From: an uncultured Gammaproteobacteria bacterium
Lineage (GTDB): Bacteria > Pseudomonadota > Gammaproteobacteria > CAKMZV01
NCBI GenBank assembly: GCA_929200535.1
Contig: CAKMZV010000003.1
Span: forward strand, 49,237-113,236
Length of the DNA: 64,000 bases
Direction: 5' to 3'
Shown here piece after piece: positions 42,715-53,262 of the stretch. The position numbers and the translations under genes were made by a program. The number at the start of each line of letters is the position of its first letter. The stretch's first letter is position 1. Under the pieces are notes generated by a model. It saw only the letters and a program-made list of their open reading frames with translations. It did not search any database and was not told the DNA's origin.

Positions 42715-43770
42715 ATGATTTTTATTCTTTGTTTATTTGCTTTTCTTTTTAGCTGGATTCTAATGAATCTATTGCTTTCTCCTGCACAAAAATTTGATTT
42801 ATTGGATAAGCCTAATAGTCGAAAAAAACACGAGGGGAACATTCCTCTAATTGGTGGGATTTGTATTTTCGCATCATTTATTGTAATGATGTTCGTAATG
42901 CAAATTTGGACAAAAACAGATTGCTCTGCCTTTCTCTTATGTATTTTTATTATTATTGTCCTCGGAATATTAGATGATTTTAAAAATATCTCTTTGGGAT
43001 TTAGAGTTGTACTTCAATGTTTTGTTGCGGTTATTATGTTTTCAACTGCTGACAATGGTATTATTCAGCTAGGCAATTTATTAAATACAGGATTAATATC
43101 AACGCGAGATTGGGCACTCCCGCTAACTATTTTAGCGGTTGTTTCTGGTATTAATGCTTTGAATATGATGGATGGAATTGATGGTTTAGCAGGGTTTCTA
43201 TCTTTAATTTCTTTATTATGCTTGGCTTTTTTTGAATTTGGGTCAAATAACAGCATCATTATTCTTGTACTTTGTGCCGCAATACTTCCGGTGCTTGGAT
43301 CAAATTTAGGATTGCTTGGTGCTAATAAAAAAATATTTCTGGGCGATGCTGGGAGCATAGGATTAGGGTTTGTTATTGTATGGTTTTTAGTGTTGTTTGG
43401 AGCAAATGCTAACTCTCAAGAATTTAAACCCATTATTGCCGTATGGCTTTTTGCTATACCATTAATGGATATGACTGCTCTTGCGATTCGTCGTCTTGGC
43501 AAGGGGAAATCACCTTTTTCTGCTGATCGTGATCATTTGCATCATTTTTTCCAACGTTGCGGTTTCAGCGATAAAAAAGCTCTACTAATTATTGCTAGTT
43601 TACACGCTTCACTTGCTTTGATTGGAGTTATCGCTAATTATTTAAACATCCCAGAATATATTATGCTTTATGGCTTTCTATTTCTTTTTGGACTCTACTT
43701 TTACACTATGTGGCATGCTTGGATAATTGCAAAAAAAATTAGGCGGAAAAATATTAAAACCCTACAATAA
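42715..43770 (+). CDS. Undecaprenyl-phosphate GlcNAc-1-phosphate transferase (WecA/MraY family)
   Basis: DKPNSRKKHEGNIPLIGGI, NALNMMDGIDGLAG, FLGDAGSIGLGF, HHFFQRCG. Confidence 0.93.
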   Translation: MIFILCLFAFLFSWILMNLLLSPAQKFDLLDKPNSRKKHEGNIPLIGGICIFASFIVMMFVMQIWTKTDCSAFLLCIFIIIVLGILDDFKNISLGFRVVLQCFVAVIMFSTADNGIIQLGNLLNTGLISTRDWALPLTILAVVSGINALNMMDGIDGLAGFLSLISLLCLAFFEFGSNNSIIILVLCAAILPVLGSNLGLLGANKKIFLGDAGSIGLGFVIVWFLVLFGANANSQEFKPIIAVWLFAIPLMDMTALAIRRLGKGKSPFSADRDHLHHFFQRCGFSDKKALLIIASLHASLALIGVIANYLNIPEYIMLYGFLFLFGLYFYTMWHAWIIAKKIRRKNIKTLQ

Positions 43771-44079
43771 TTACTAACAACTTAAATTTTCATGTTCTAT
43801 TTAACCAACTTATTTTTTAATGAAAATTAAATCATAAATAAACCAACTTAAACATATTAAGAGACCGTTGCAAAATTAAGGAATTTGTTAAAATTAAAAG
43901 AGGTTTATTTTTTTCATTCTATTGAACTATTCGAAATCACTCTTATCGAAATCACTCTTACTCACCCCTACTAATCAAACAAAAATATAAGACTACCTCT
44001 ATCAAGTTTTATTCAATAAAAAAACTATGCAAAAAACTAACTTTTTGCCAAAAATCATCACATAAGATTATAGAAAAAT

Positions 44080-45387
44080 ATGATTACAGAAAAGAATAAA
44101 CAAACTGTTGCCGTTGTTGGTTTAGGTTATGTTGGTTTAACGCTTGCTACTACATTGGCTGAAATTGGTTACAATGTATTCGGTATTGAAAAAAGAAAAG
44201 ATGTCGTCAATCTTACTAATAAGGGAGTGCCTCATTTCCATGAACCAGGATTGGGGACCATCTTAAAAAAAGTTATTGAAAATGGGAATCTAAAAGTATT
44301 GAATTCGTTTAATTCAAGTATTTCTGCCGAGATATACATCATAACCGTTGGAACACCCTTAGATAATAATGGAAAGATCAGATTAGATTTTTTAGAAAAT
44401 GCCACTAAAGAGGTTGCAGCCAATATGAAAGATGGGGCTTTGGTTATGTTACGATCCACTGTGAAAGTAGGAACAACCCGCAATATTGTCAAACCAATAC
44501 TTCAAAAAAATACTACCAAGCAATTTCATATAGCTATGTGCCCCGAAAGAACCCTTGAAGGATGTGCAATGCAAGAGTTACGACATTTACCTCAAGTGAT
44601 TGGTTGTGATGATAAACTAACTCGGCAGAAAGCCTATCAATTTTTTGAGAGGATTACCAATAGTGTGATTCAATTATCTTCTTTAGAGGCTGCTGAAATT
44701 TTAAAATTAGTAGATAACACCTATAGAGATGTTCAATTTGGATTTGCAAACGAAGTGGCACGTATTTGTGGGGCTTATAAAGTCAATACCAATGAAATTA
44801 TTGTTGCAGGGAAACAAAGTTATGAACGTACAAATGTAGCTCTTCCTGGGCTGGTTGGTGGACCATGTCTTGAAAAAGACACTCACATATTTGTTCAATC
44901 AGCGATGGAAAAAGGAATTTCCTTAGAAATATCTAATGCTACTCGTTTAGTTAATGAGAGACAACCACAAGAGACGGTTACACAAATTGTTTCTCTTTTA
45001 CAAAAGAAAAAAAGTTGCAAAATAATCATCTGGGGAATTGCATTCAAAGGAAAACCAGACACAAATGATTTACGTGGTTCTATGTCTCTTAAAATCATTG
45101 AACAATTAGAACGACAATTACCCTCTGCAAAACTAAGTGTTTATGACCCCGTTTGTTCTTTAAAGGATTTAAGCGTACTCCCAAATATTACGGTAATTGA
45201 AAATCAACTGGAATCTATCCAAAATATGGATTGTTTGATTATTGCAAATAATCATCCTCAATTATCAAAAATTGATTTTATAGAAATTATCGAATCACTA
45301 AATAGAAATGGTTTTGTATATGATTACTGGAATCATTTTTCTACTCAGCAATTAGGTGATTTAAATAGCAAATATTTTTCACTCTAA
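44080..45387 (+). CDS. UDP-sugar dehydrogenase (UDP-ManNAc/UDP-Glc dehydrogenase family)
   Basis: VAVVGLGYVGLTLATTLAE, CPERTLEGCAMQEL, VGGPCLEKDTHI. Confidence 0.9.
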   Translation: MITEKNKQTVAVVGLGYVGLTLATTLAEIGYNVFGIEKRKDVVNLTNKGVPHFHEPGLGTILKKVIENGNLKVLNSFNSSISAEIYIITVGTPLDNNGKIRLDFLENATKEVAANMKDGALVMLRSTVKVGTTRNIVKPILQKNTTKQFHIAMCPERTLEGCAMQELRHLPQVIGCDDKLTRQKAYQFFERITNSVIQLSSLEAAEILKLVDNTYRDVQFGFANEVARICGAYKVNTNEIIVAGKQSYERTNVALPGLVGGPCLEKDTHIFVQSAMEKGISLEISNATRLVNERQPQETVTQIVSLLQKKKSCKIIIWGIAFKGKPDTNDLRGSMSLKIIEQLERQLPSAKLSVYDPVCSLKDLSVLPNITVIENQLESIQNMDCLIIANNHPQLSKIDFIEIIESLNRNGFVYDYWNHFSTQQLGDLNSKYFSL

Positions 45388-45404
45388 GCAACTATTAAAA
45401 AATT

Positions 45405-46385
45405 ATGACAAAAACTTGTGTAATTACTGGAGGTTGTGGATTTATTGGCTCCTTTCTTGTTCGAAAAATGGTTCAAGAGGGCTGGAATGTTCGGGTAGTA
45501 GATAATATGTTACGAGGAGACAGTTCAAGAATTGCTGATTTATCCAATGATATTGAACTCTTTGATTGCGACATTCGCCACGTTAATTCTTTGAATAAGG
45601 CATTTCATAAAGCAGATGTTGTATTTCATCTTGCTGCTGTAAATGGTACAGAAAATTTTTATCAGCACCCTGAATTAGTCTTAGATGTTGGCTTACGTGG
45701 TATGCTTGCAGTCACTGATGCTTGTTATCAAAGTAACGTGACTAATCTTGTGGTGGCAAGTTCTGCTGAAGTTTATCAAACACCAGAAAATGTGCCAACC
45801 AATGAGCAAGTATCACTAACATTACCCAATAGTTTAAACCCTCGTTATTCTTACGGTGGCTCTAAAATAGTTTCTGAACTAATCGCTTTCAATTACAAAC
45901 GAGATTTCTTTGAAAAAATCCAAGTATTTAGACCGCATAATGTCTATGGACCTAATATGGGATTTAAACATGTTATACCACAGTTTATTTTGAGAGCATT
46001 AGAGTGCAAAAAATCAAATCATCTCTCATTCCCTATACAAGGAACTGGGGATGAAACTCGTGCTTTTGCCTATGTTAATGATGTGGTAGATGGGATTTAT
46101 ACAATGTATCAAAAAGGAGCACACAGAGAGATTTATCATATTGGAAATGATGAAGAGGTTTCAATCAAAGACCTTGTACGATTAATAGGAAAGGCTTTGG
46201 ATATTCATTTAGAAATTGAATGCACAGATACCCTTGAAGGATCTACTCATAGAAGATGTCCTGATATTTTGAAAATGCAACACTTAAGTTACAATCCAAA
46301 AATAAATTTGAAGAGAGGGCTTACACTTACTTTACCTTGGTATGAACAAAATCTAAGTAGAGATGTGGTCAACCAACTAATATAG
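45405..46385 (+). CDS. NAD-dependent sugar epimerase/dehydratase
   Basis: CVITGGCGFIGSFLVRKM, YSYGGSK motif. Confidence 0.88.
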   Translation: MTKTCVITGGCGFIGSFLVRKMVQEGWNVRVVDNMLRGDSSRIADLSNDIELFDCDIRHVNSLNKAFHKADVVFHLAAVNGTENFYQHPELVLDVGLRGMLAVTDACYQSNVTNLVVASSAEVYQTPENVPTNEQVSLTLPNSLNPRYSYGGSKIVSELIAFNYKRDFFEKIQVFRPHNVYGPNMGFKHVIPQFILRALECKKSNHLSFPIQGTGDETRAFAYVNDVVDGIYTMYQKGAHREIYHIGNDEEVSIKDLVRLIGKALDIHLEIECTDTLEGSTHRRCPDILKMQHLSYNPKINLKRGLTLTLPWYEQNLSRDVVNQLI

Positions 46386-46395
46386 TAATAAAATA

Positions 46396-47196
46396 ATGAA
46401 AAAAGTTCTGATCAACTACGCTAATGCTTACTTCTATAAAAGTCAAAAAATAAATAGTCAATCCGGATTAGAGGTTGGACTTTTTGATGAAGTTATTTCT
46501 TACTCTCCTAAAAACATAGATAGAAATTTTATGAGTAAGAATAAACATATTTTACAATGCTCAAGAGGAAATGGCTATTGGTTATGGAAACCCTATTTTA
46601 TCAAGAAAACTTTGGAACAATTGAATGAGGGCGATTTTTTGTTTTATTGTGACAGTGGAGCTTATTTTATAAAACCAATTACATCACTCATTGATTTAAG
46701 TTTAGATACCAATCAAGATATTATTGTGTTTGATTTACAGTTAAAAGAAAGTGTTTATACTAAACGTGATGCCTTTATCTTAATGGATTGCGATACTCCT
46801 AAATACTCCGAAAGCAATCAGCGTCTCGGCAGTTTTTCGTTATGGCGGAAAACAAAAAATTCTATGAAATTTTTAGAGGAGTATCTTGCTTATGCCCAAG
46901 ATGATAGAATTATCACTGATTTAGAAAATCAATGTGGAGCTCCTAACTACCCCAGTTTTAAAGATCATAGACATGATCAGTCCATTCTAAGCTTGTTATC
47001 GAAAAAATATAATATTGAAGCATATAGAGATCCATCTCAGTGGGGGAATAAGGTTATAGAGAATTATCCTAATTCACAATATAAACAAATTATTGAGCAT
47101 ACAAGAGCTAAAGAGATACCCCTTTATCGCAAAATTTTGAATAATTTTAAGCATTTTTTAAATACCAAAACTCAGAAAAATAAATTAAACAATTGA
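46396..47196 (+). CDS. Putative glycosyltransferase, uncharacterised family
   Basis: GNGYWLWKPYFIKKTL, FLFYCDSGAYF (DxG-like); glycan-locus context. Confidence 0.55.
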   Translation: MKKVLINYANAYFYKSQKINSQSGLEVGLFDEVISYSPKNIDRNFMSKNKHILQCSRGNGYWLWKPYFIKKTLEQLNEGDFLFYCDSGAYFIKPITSLIDLSLDTNQDIIVFDLQLKESVYTKRDAFILMDCDTPKYSESNQRLGSFSLWRKTKNSMKFLEEYLAYAQDDRIITDLENQCGAPNYPSFKDHRHDQSILSLLSKKYNIEAYRDPSQWGNKVIENYPNSQYKQIIEHTRAKEIPLYRKILNNFKHFLNTKTQKNKLNN

Positions 47197-47215
47197 TTTA
47201 TTTTTGGCAATTAAC

Positions 47216-48220
47216 ATGTCTCAATTACCTACAATTAAAGTAAAAATCTTAGGTTCTTTTCCGTCTTTGGAGGAATTTTTTAAGACACTGACTTTAGATA
47301 AAAGCCTCAACCTTGAATTTAATTTTCAAGGAAAGCCTGATTTGATTATCTTTGGTGATTTTGGATTCACCCATGAGATAAAACACAAAGATGTGCCAAG
47401 AATATATTGGAAATCAGAAATGCATACCAATATCAGCAGTCTCTATTATGACTATTGTTTTGGTTATTGCCAAAATTCGCAAAAGCACACCTATGTTATT
47501 GATCATTGTAGGACGCCACAATGTAAGATGTTCATAGAATGTGATTATCCTGATGAAATTTTATCTCTTAGAAACAAAACAAAAACTAAATTTTGTAACT
47601 TTACTTATTCGGCTACTGGCGGTTTGCAATACCATGTTCGTGAAAACTTCTGTAAAGAACTGATGGAATATAAACATATTGATTGCCCAGGGAAAGTGTT
47701 TAATAACATAGCACCTTTTGATAAACGATATGCAGACACTTGGTATGATAATAAACTAAAAATGGTAAGCGATTATAAATTTACTATTGCTTTTGAAAAT
47801 CAATCGGTTGTTGGCTATGTTACCGAAAAGTTTTTTCATCCTCTAAAAGTTAGATCAATTCCCATTTACTGGGGTGACCCAGAGATCGGCAAGAAATTTA
47901 ACACCAAAGCCTTTATCAATTGCCATGACTATAATTCGTTTGATGAGGTAATCGAACATATCATTGAAGTGGATAATAATGATGTTCTTTATCAAAGTTA
48001 TTTGAATGAAGCTCCCTTTTTAAAAGATAAATTTCCTCCTCCTGGCTTAGATATCGATATCTTTAAGAAAAAATTGGTAGAAATTATCACTAAATTAACC
48101 TCTCCAGAATTTAAGGTACCAAAGCGTCCATTATTTCCCGTAAAATACCTGATACTCCTATTTAAGCCTAAGCTTTCTATGATAAAAAGAAAATTGAGCA
48201 AAGTCTTAAAAAACAACTAA
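47216..48220 (+). CDS. GT10 alpha-1,3-fucosyltransferase-like
   Basis: DYKFTIAFENQSVVGYVTEKFFHPLKVRSIPIYWGDPEIGKKFNTKAFI, a typical GT10 donor-binding region. Confidence 0.9.
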   Translation: MSQLPTIKVKILGSFPSLEEFFKTLTLDKSLNLEFNFQGKPDLIIFGDFGFTHEIKHKDVPRIYWKSEMHTNISSLYYDYCFGYCQNSQKHTYVIDHCRTPQCKMFIECDYPDEILSLRNKTKTKFCNFTYSATGGLQYHVRENFCKELMEYKHIDCPGKVFNNIAPFDKRYADTWYDNKLKMVSDYKFTIAFENQSVVGYVTEKFFHPLKVRSIPIYWGDPEIGKKFNTKAFINCHDYNSFDEVIEHIIEVDNNDVLYQSYLNEAPFLKDKFPPPGLDIDIFKKKLVEIITKLTSPEFKVPKRPLFPVKYLILLFKPKLSMIKRKLSKVLKNN

Positions 48221-48244
48221 ATAGTTTTTTAAAAACTAAATAAT

Positions 48245-49078
48245 ATGAAAGATTTTATCTACTTGGTTCAAGGAACCGCCAAAAATGTAAAAAACTATTT
48301 TCACCTAAAAAATCGTAAAAATTCGGATGCTATTTTTCTCACCTACGATCAACAAATTAAAGAAGCACTTTTCTTACCTAATTCACTTTGGTCTAATGGA
48401 AGAAATAAAATGTTAGATTATGTTTTATCTTCAAAAAGTAACTATAAATATTATATATTCTGTGATGATGATGTCGAATTTATACGTGGCAATTGGGATG
48501 TTTTTGAAGAATCTCTAAATGCTTTAAAGCCAGCAGTAGCTGTACCCATTTTTCCAAAGACAAAACATACCCAAATACCTTTATTAGCCTACCAATCCTT
48601 TTTAATAAATGATGAGCAAATGATTGCCATCCATCAAGACCTTGTTCACAGCGGACTTTTAGTTCCTTACTGGGAGCAATTTGATAAAACGCACGTATGG
48701 CCATCCTGCGAAACTCAAGAGTTATTAATACAAAACTTCTATTTTTCGAGTGCTATTCAGTTTAACAAAGTTAAAATATCTAATGACTTACACCGCTATG
48801 ACATCGATGAAAATTCTCATGAAATCCCTATCACTATTGGATCAAAAAATTTCAGAGTATGTTTACGAGAATGGTTTGGCAAACAGTTTAAAAATAAACG
48901 GCAAGATATTTCTAAGTCAGTGTTGAGAAAAATACATATCATATTATGGAGAACATTGCTTTTTACATTACGAAATAAATTCTCAAAGAAAACTTCTTAT
49001 TCTTTCACTGAGAATGAGTTGAGACAGATATTGAATGAGGATTCAGAAATATTACAGCGATTTCTCAAAAATAAATGA
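48245..49078 (+). CDS. Putative glycosyltransferase-like protein, uncharacterised family
   Basis: YYIFCDDDVEFIRGNW (DxD-like); context. Confidence 0.5.
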   Translation: MKDFIYLVQGTAKNVKNYFHLKNRKNSDAIFLTYDQQIKEALFLPNSLWSNGRNKMLDYVLSSKSNYKYYIFCDDDVEFIRGNWDVFEESLNALKPAVAVPIFPKTKHTQIPLLAYQSFLINDEQMIAIHQDLVHSGLLVPYWEQFDKTHVWPSCETQELLIQNFYFSSAIQFNKVKISNDLHRYDIDENSHEIPITIGSKNFRVCLREWFGKQFKNKRQDISKSVLRKIHIILWRTLLFTLRNKFSKKTSYSFTENELRQILNEDSEILQRFLKNK

Positions 49079-49208
49079 CAATATTAGAAGACCACCTCTC
49101 TATGTTCCAAAATTAAGAGAATAGGCTAAAACACTTATAATTAATAAAAGCAAAATACATTCTCAATACGATAATAGAACAATAATTTTTAGCTTAAAAT
49201 TTTTTATA

Positions 49209-49400
49209 ATGGAAACAAAAAAATCACTAAAACCGTTGCTAATATTCATAAAGACAAACAAGAAGTTTTAAAAATTGGTAACTTAGATGCTAAACGAGAC
49301 TGAAGACATGCTAAAGATAAGAAAAGTTCCATTTCGAGAACTCATTGCAGAAATGGTACAATACGACCTGAATAATGATGACTATGGCGGTATAGAATAG
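49209..49400 (+). pseudogene. gmd: Heavily deleted gmd remnant (two internal deletions, in-frame stop in RD*RHAKD)
   Basis: aaaatcactaaaaccgttgctaatattcataaagacaaacaagaagttttaaaaattggtaacttagatgctaaacgagactga matches inside 22203-23198; upstream ~65 bp also resembles 22125-22202. Confidence 0.93.
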
Positions 49401-49435
49401 TAACCGCCCTTATTTTCCTATATACTATATACCCA

Positions 49436-50389
49436 ATGAATCTAAACGATAAAATATACGTTGCAGGTCATAAAGGCATGGTGGGATCTGCCATTATTAG
49501 ACAACTTCAATCCCAAAGATTCACTAACTTAATTACTCAAACTCATCAGGAACTTGATCTCACCAATCAAGCACAAGTGGAAGCCTTCTTTGAAAAGGAA
49601 AAACCGCATTATGTTATTATCGCCGCTGCCAAAGTCGGTGGTATTTGGGCAAACAACACTTACCCTGCTGATTTTATTTATCAGAATATGATGATTGAAG
49701 CCAATGTTGTTCATGCCGCTTATCAATATGAGGTAAAACGCCTCTTGTTTTTAGGGAGCTCTTGCATTTATCCCAAAATAGCAACTCAACCGATGGCAGA
49801 AAATGCATTACTCTCAGGAAAGTTAGAACCGACTAATGAACCTTACGCTATTGCAAAAATTGCAGGTATTAAATTATGTGAATCATACAACCGACAGCAT
49901 GGCACTGATTTCCGCTCTGTTATGCCCAGCAATTTGTATGGAATCAATGACAATTTTCATCCAGAAAATTCACATGTTATCCCGGGTCTAATACAGCGAT
50001 TTCATAAAGCAAAAATAGAAAATAAAGCTGAAGTTGTCGTATGGGGAACTGGAAAAATTAAACGGGAATTTTTATATGTGGATGATATGGCAGCCGCCTC
50101 TCTTTTTATCTTAGCATTAAATCAATCAACCTATCAAGCCAATACTCAACCAACACTTTCACACATCAATGTAGGTACGGGAAAAGACATAGCCATTGGA
50201 GAAGCCTCTACCCTTATCGCAAAAATAGTTGGATTTCAAGGGAAAATCACCTACGACACAACTAAACCTGATGGACCACCACGCAAACTTGTAGATGTCT
50301 CACGCTTAGCTCGTATGGGTTGGAAATATAGCATTGAATTGGAAGAAGGGTTAAAAAAAACCTATCAATGGTACAAACAAAATGCCTAA
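49436..50389 (+). CDS. fcl: GDP-L-fucose synthase
   Basis: [65 protein letters not shown]. Confidence 0.95.
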   Translation: MNLNDKIYVAGHKGMVGSAIIRQLQSQRFTNLITQTHQELDLTNQAQVEAFFEKEKPHYVIIAAAKVGGIWANNTYPADFIYQNMMIEANVVHAAYQYEVKRLLFLGSSCIYPKIATQPMAENALLSGKLEPTNEPYAIAKIAGIKLCESYNRQHGTDFRSVMPSNLYGINDNFHPENSHVIPGLIQRFHKAKIENKAEVVVWGTGKIKREFLYVDDMAAASLFILALNQSTYQANTQPTLSHINVGTGKDIAIGEASTLIAKIVGFQGKITYDTTKPDGPPRKLVDVSRLARMGWKYSIELEEGLKKTYQWYKQNA

Positions 50390-50433
50390 AAAATCCTTAA
50401 TTTTCAATCATAACACTATAATTATTTCGCACT

Positions 50434-51498
50434 ATGAAAATATTAGTCACAGGCTCAGCAGGCTTTATTGGTTTTCATCTAATTAATAGCTTAATAAGCC
50501 GTGGTGATGAAGTGATTGGGTTGGATTCGATTAATGATTATTATGATCAATCCCTTAAGTATGGGCGCTTAAAGCAAACGGGGATAAATCGAGAGAAAAT
50601 TAGTTACAATTCATTTTGCCAATCACAAAAACATACTAATTATCGCTTTATTCAACTTCAGTTAGAAGATAGAGAAAATCTTAATACGCTTTTTCAAGCT
50701 GAAAAATTTGATGCTGTTTGTAATCTCGCTGCTCAAGCGGGTGTTCGCTATTCTCTTGAAAATCCAATCGCTTATGTGGATTCGAATATTGTTGGCTTTA
50801 TTAATTTATTGGAAGCCTGTCGCCATTACAACGTTAATAATTTAAGCTATGCCTCCAGTTCCTCAGTTTATGGGCTGAATGAATCTTATCCTTTTTCCAC
50901 GTCGGATAATGTGGATCATCCCATTAGTCTGTATGCAGCTTCAAAAAAAGCCAATGAACTAATGGCTCATACCTATTCACATCTTTATAATATCGCCACT
51001 ACGGGATTACGATTTTTTACCGTCTATGGTCCTTGGGGGCGCCCCGATATGGCATATTTTTCATTTACTAAAGCCGCTTTAGAGGGAAAGCCTATTGAGG
51101 TTTTTAATCATGGGAAAATGCTTAGAGATTTTACATATATTGATGATATTGTTGAAGGCGTTGTGCGAGTGATTGATAACCCCGCCAAAGCAGAGCCTAA
51201 TTGGTCAGGTAAAGATCCAACCCCCTCCACTTCCTCGGCACCTTATAAAATTTATAATATTGGCAATAATAATCCAGTTAAGCTAATGGATTTTATCACA
51301 GCTATTGAAAATGCTTTAGGTATAGAGCTTGAAAAACAGATGTTGCCAATGCAGCCAGGTGATGTACCACAAACCTATGCCAATGTTGATGATTTAGTTT
51401 CTGATTTAGACTATAAGCCTCAAACTTCAATCCAAGTAGGCATTAATCACTTTGTTGATTGGTATAAGGATTTTTATGCTCACTCCCCTTCCCTTTAG
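50434..51498 (+). CDS. NAD-dependent UDP-glucuronate-4-epimerase-type protein (intact copy)
   Basis: [86 protein letters not shown]. Confidence 0.9.
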   Translation: MKILVTGSAGFIGFHLINSLISRGDEVIGLDSINDYYDQSLKYGRLKQTGINREKISYNSFCQSQKHTNYRFIQLQLEDRENLNTLFQAEKFDAVCNLAAQAGVRYSLENPIAYVDSNIVGFINLLEACRHYNVNNLSYASSSSVYGLNESYPFSTSDNVDHPISLYAASKKANELMAHTYSHLYNIATTGLRFFTVYGPWGRPDMAYFSFTKAALEGKPIEVFNHGKMLRDFTYIDDIVEGVVRVIDNPAKAEPNWSGKDPTPSTSSAPYKIYNIGNNNPVKLMDFITAIENALGIELEKQMLPMQPGDVPQTYANVDDLVSDLDYKPQTSIQVGINHFVDWYKDFYAHSPSL

Positions 51499-51607
51499 AC
51501 TTTAAGGGAACTGAGATGACTACCATAGTTCATATCGATTTTAAAAAGTTTATGGTTAATCAACTCTCCTATTCTCTAAATTAAAGATTTCACCCCTTCT
51601 TACAGAT

Positions 51608-52942
51608 ATGGACAAAAAAGAAACAATCCTTGATGTCATCATTATCGGTGGTGGATTTTCTGGATTAACTGCGGGTTACTATGCTAAGCAGGCTGGATTA
51701 AATTTTAAAATCTTAGAGGCGTCTGACCGAATTGGTGGTGTTCTTGAGAGCGAGAAAATTGATGGTTATCTTATTGAAAAATCAGCTAATACTTTGCTTT
51801 ATTCACCATCAGTGCAGAAGATGGTTAAGGAGTTGGGTTTAGAAGAACGAGTGATTTTTTCTGAAAAAATCGCCAAAAATCGCTTTATTTGGAAAGATGA
51901 TAAACTTCATAGCGTACCCTTAACTCCCCAAAAAATTCTTTTTTCGCCCTTGTTGGGGTGGCAACATAAAGCTCGTTTACTGTATGGCTTGTTTTGCCAA
52001 TCGCCTGTTCGTAGTGAGCAAACCATTGAGCAATTTTTTACGCATTACTTCGGGCAGTATTTTTCTCAAACTTTTGCCGATGCAATGATTTCTGGTATCT
52101 GGGCAGGCGATATAAGCAAGCTTTCTATGGATGCTTGCTTTAGTGATTTCAAACAAAAAACTCTACAACATAAATCTCTCTTTAAAACTCTTAGTAATCA
52201 AGGAAAAAACAATGCCCCTATTTTTAGTTTTGTTAATGGGGTCTCAGAATTTGTGCAGGCATTAGAAAAAAATTGTTTACAAAATATTGAGACCAAACAA
52301 AAAGTGATTGAAATCACGCACCAAAAATATTTTACCGTACAAACTCAAGAGTGTACTTATCATAGCCAAAAAATTATTTTTTGCGCACCAATTGAACAAC
52401 TCCCATCATTAATGAGCAGCTGTATAGCAGCGGAAAAGCATCCAAAATTAGTCCAGCTTTGTGAGTCTATTCCTTATGCTCCTCTGCATTTGGTTTATAC
52501 GGCATTTAGTCCTGAAGCAATTGATTTGAAAAAACTTGAAGGCTTTGGTTTTTTAATACCGCAAAATCAACATAGAAGAATTTTAGGGGCAATTTTTAGC
52601 AGTTCAATATTTCAAAATAGAGCACCGAATAACGAAGTCCTTATTACGACGTTTATTGGGGGAGAGCATTTTCGTGAGGTGAATAAACTCTCAAAAACAC
52701 AAATTTATGATATTGTTAATCAGGAGCTTAGGGAGATTCTAAAAATCACTCAAGAGCCTATTTGGCAACACCATATTGGTTGGCAAAAAGCGGTGCCTCA
52801 ATATCATATGGGGCACCAACAAAGAATCAAGCAAATTATTGATTTAATTGATTGCCCTAATTTTTTACTTAATGCGAATTGGCACGATGGCACTGCCTTA
52901 CCAAAAATAATCAAAAAATCCTCTGTTCTTTTCAGTAAATAG
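51608..52942 (+). CDS. Protoporphyrinogen oxidase (HemY-type FAD protein)
   Basis: VIIIGGGFSGLTAGYYAKQAGLNFKILEASDRIGGVLES; GIWAGDISKLSMDACF. Confidence 0.9.
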   Translation: MDKKETILDVIIIGGGFSGLTAGYYAKQAGLNFKILEASDRIGGVLESEKIDGYLIEKSANTLLYSPSVQKMVKELGLEERVIFSEKIAKNRFIWKDDKLHSVPLTPQKILFSPLLGWQHKARLLYGLFCQSPVRSEQTIEQFFTHYFGQYFSQTFADAMISGIWAGDISKLSMDACFSDFKQKTLQHKSLFKTLSNQGKNNAPIFSFVNGVSEFVQALEKNCLQNIETKQKVIEITHQKYFTVQTQECTYHSQKIIFCAPIEQLPSLMSSCIAAEKHPKLVQLCESIPYAPLHLVYTAFSPEAIDLKKLEGFGFLIPQNQHRRILGAIFSSSIFQNRAPNNEVLITTFIGGEHFREVNKLSKTQIYDIVNQELREILKITQEPIWQHHIGWQKAVPQYHMGHQQRIKQIIDLIDCPNFLLNANWHDGTALPKIIKKSSVLFSK

Positions 52943-53015
52943 GCGTTGACAACTCTTCATCGGATAAAATTAACTACTAACATTATTAATTTTTATTCTA
53001 ATTTTAGGAGATACA

Positions 53016-53225
53016 ATGGCAGTCCAAAAAAGTAAAAAATCGCGTAGCAAGAGAGATACTCGTCGTGCTCATGATTCGCTAAAGGGCGATTCCCTTTCTA
53101 CACATCCAGTCTCTGGAGAAAAGCATCTTAGACATCATCTTACCCCAGAAGGGCATTATGGTAAGAGAAAATTCACCCTAAAGAAAGAAAAGATTTCTGA
53201 GGAACCAGAAAATTCTGAAGAGTAG
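53016..53225 (+). CDS. rpmF: 50S ribosomal protein L32
   Basis: [22 protein letters not shown]; upstream of plsX. Confidence 0.96.
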   Translation: MAVQKSKKSRSKRDTRRAHDSLKGDSLSTHPVSGEKHLRHHLTPEGHYGKRKFTLKKEKISEEPENSEE

Positions 53226-53262
53226 TTAGCACCCCATTTTAAAATAGCTTTACCATTAAAAA

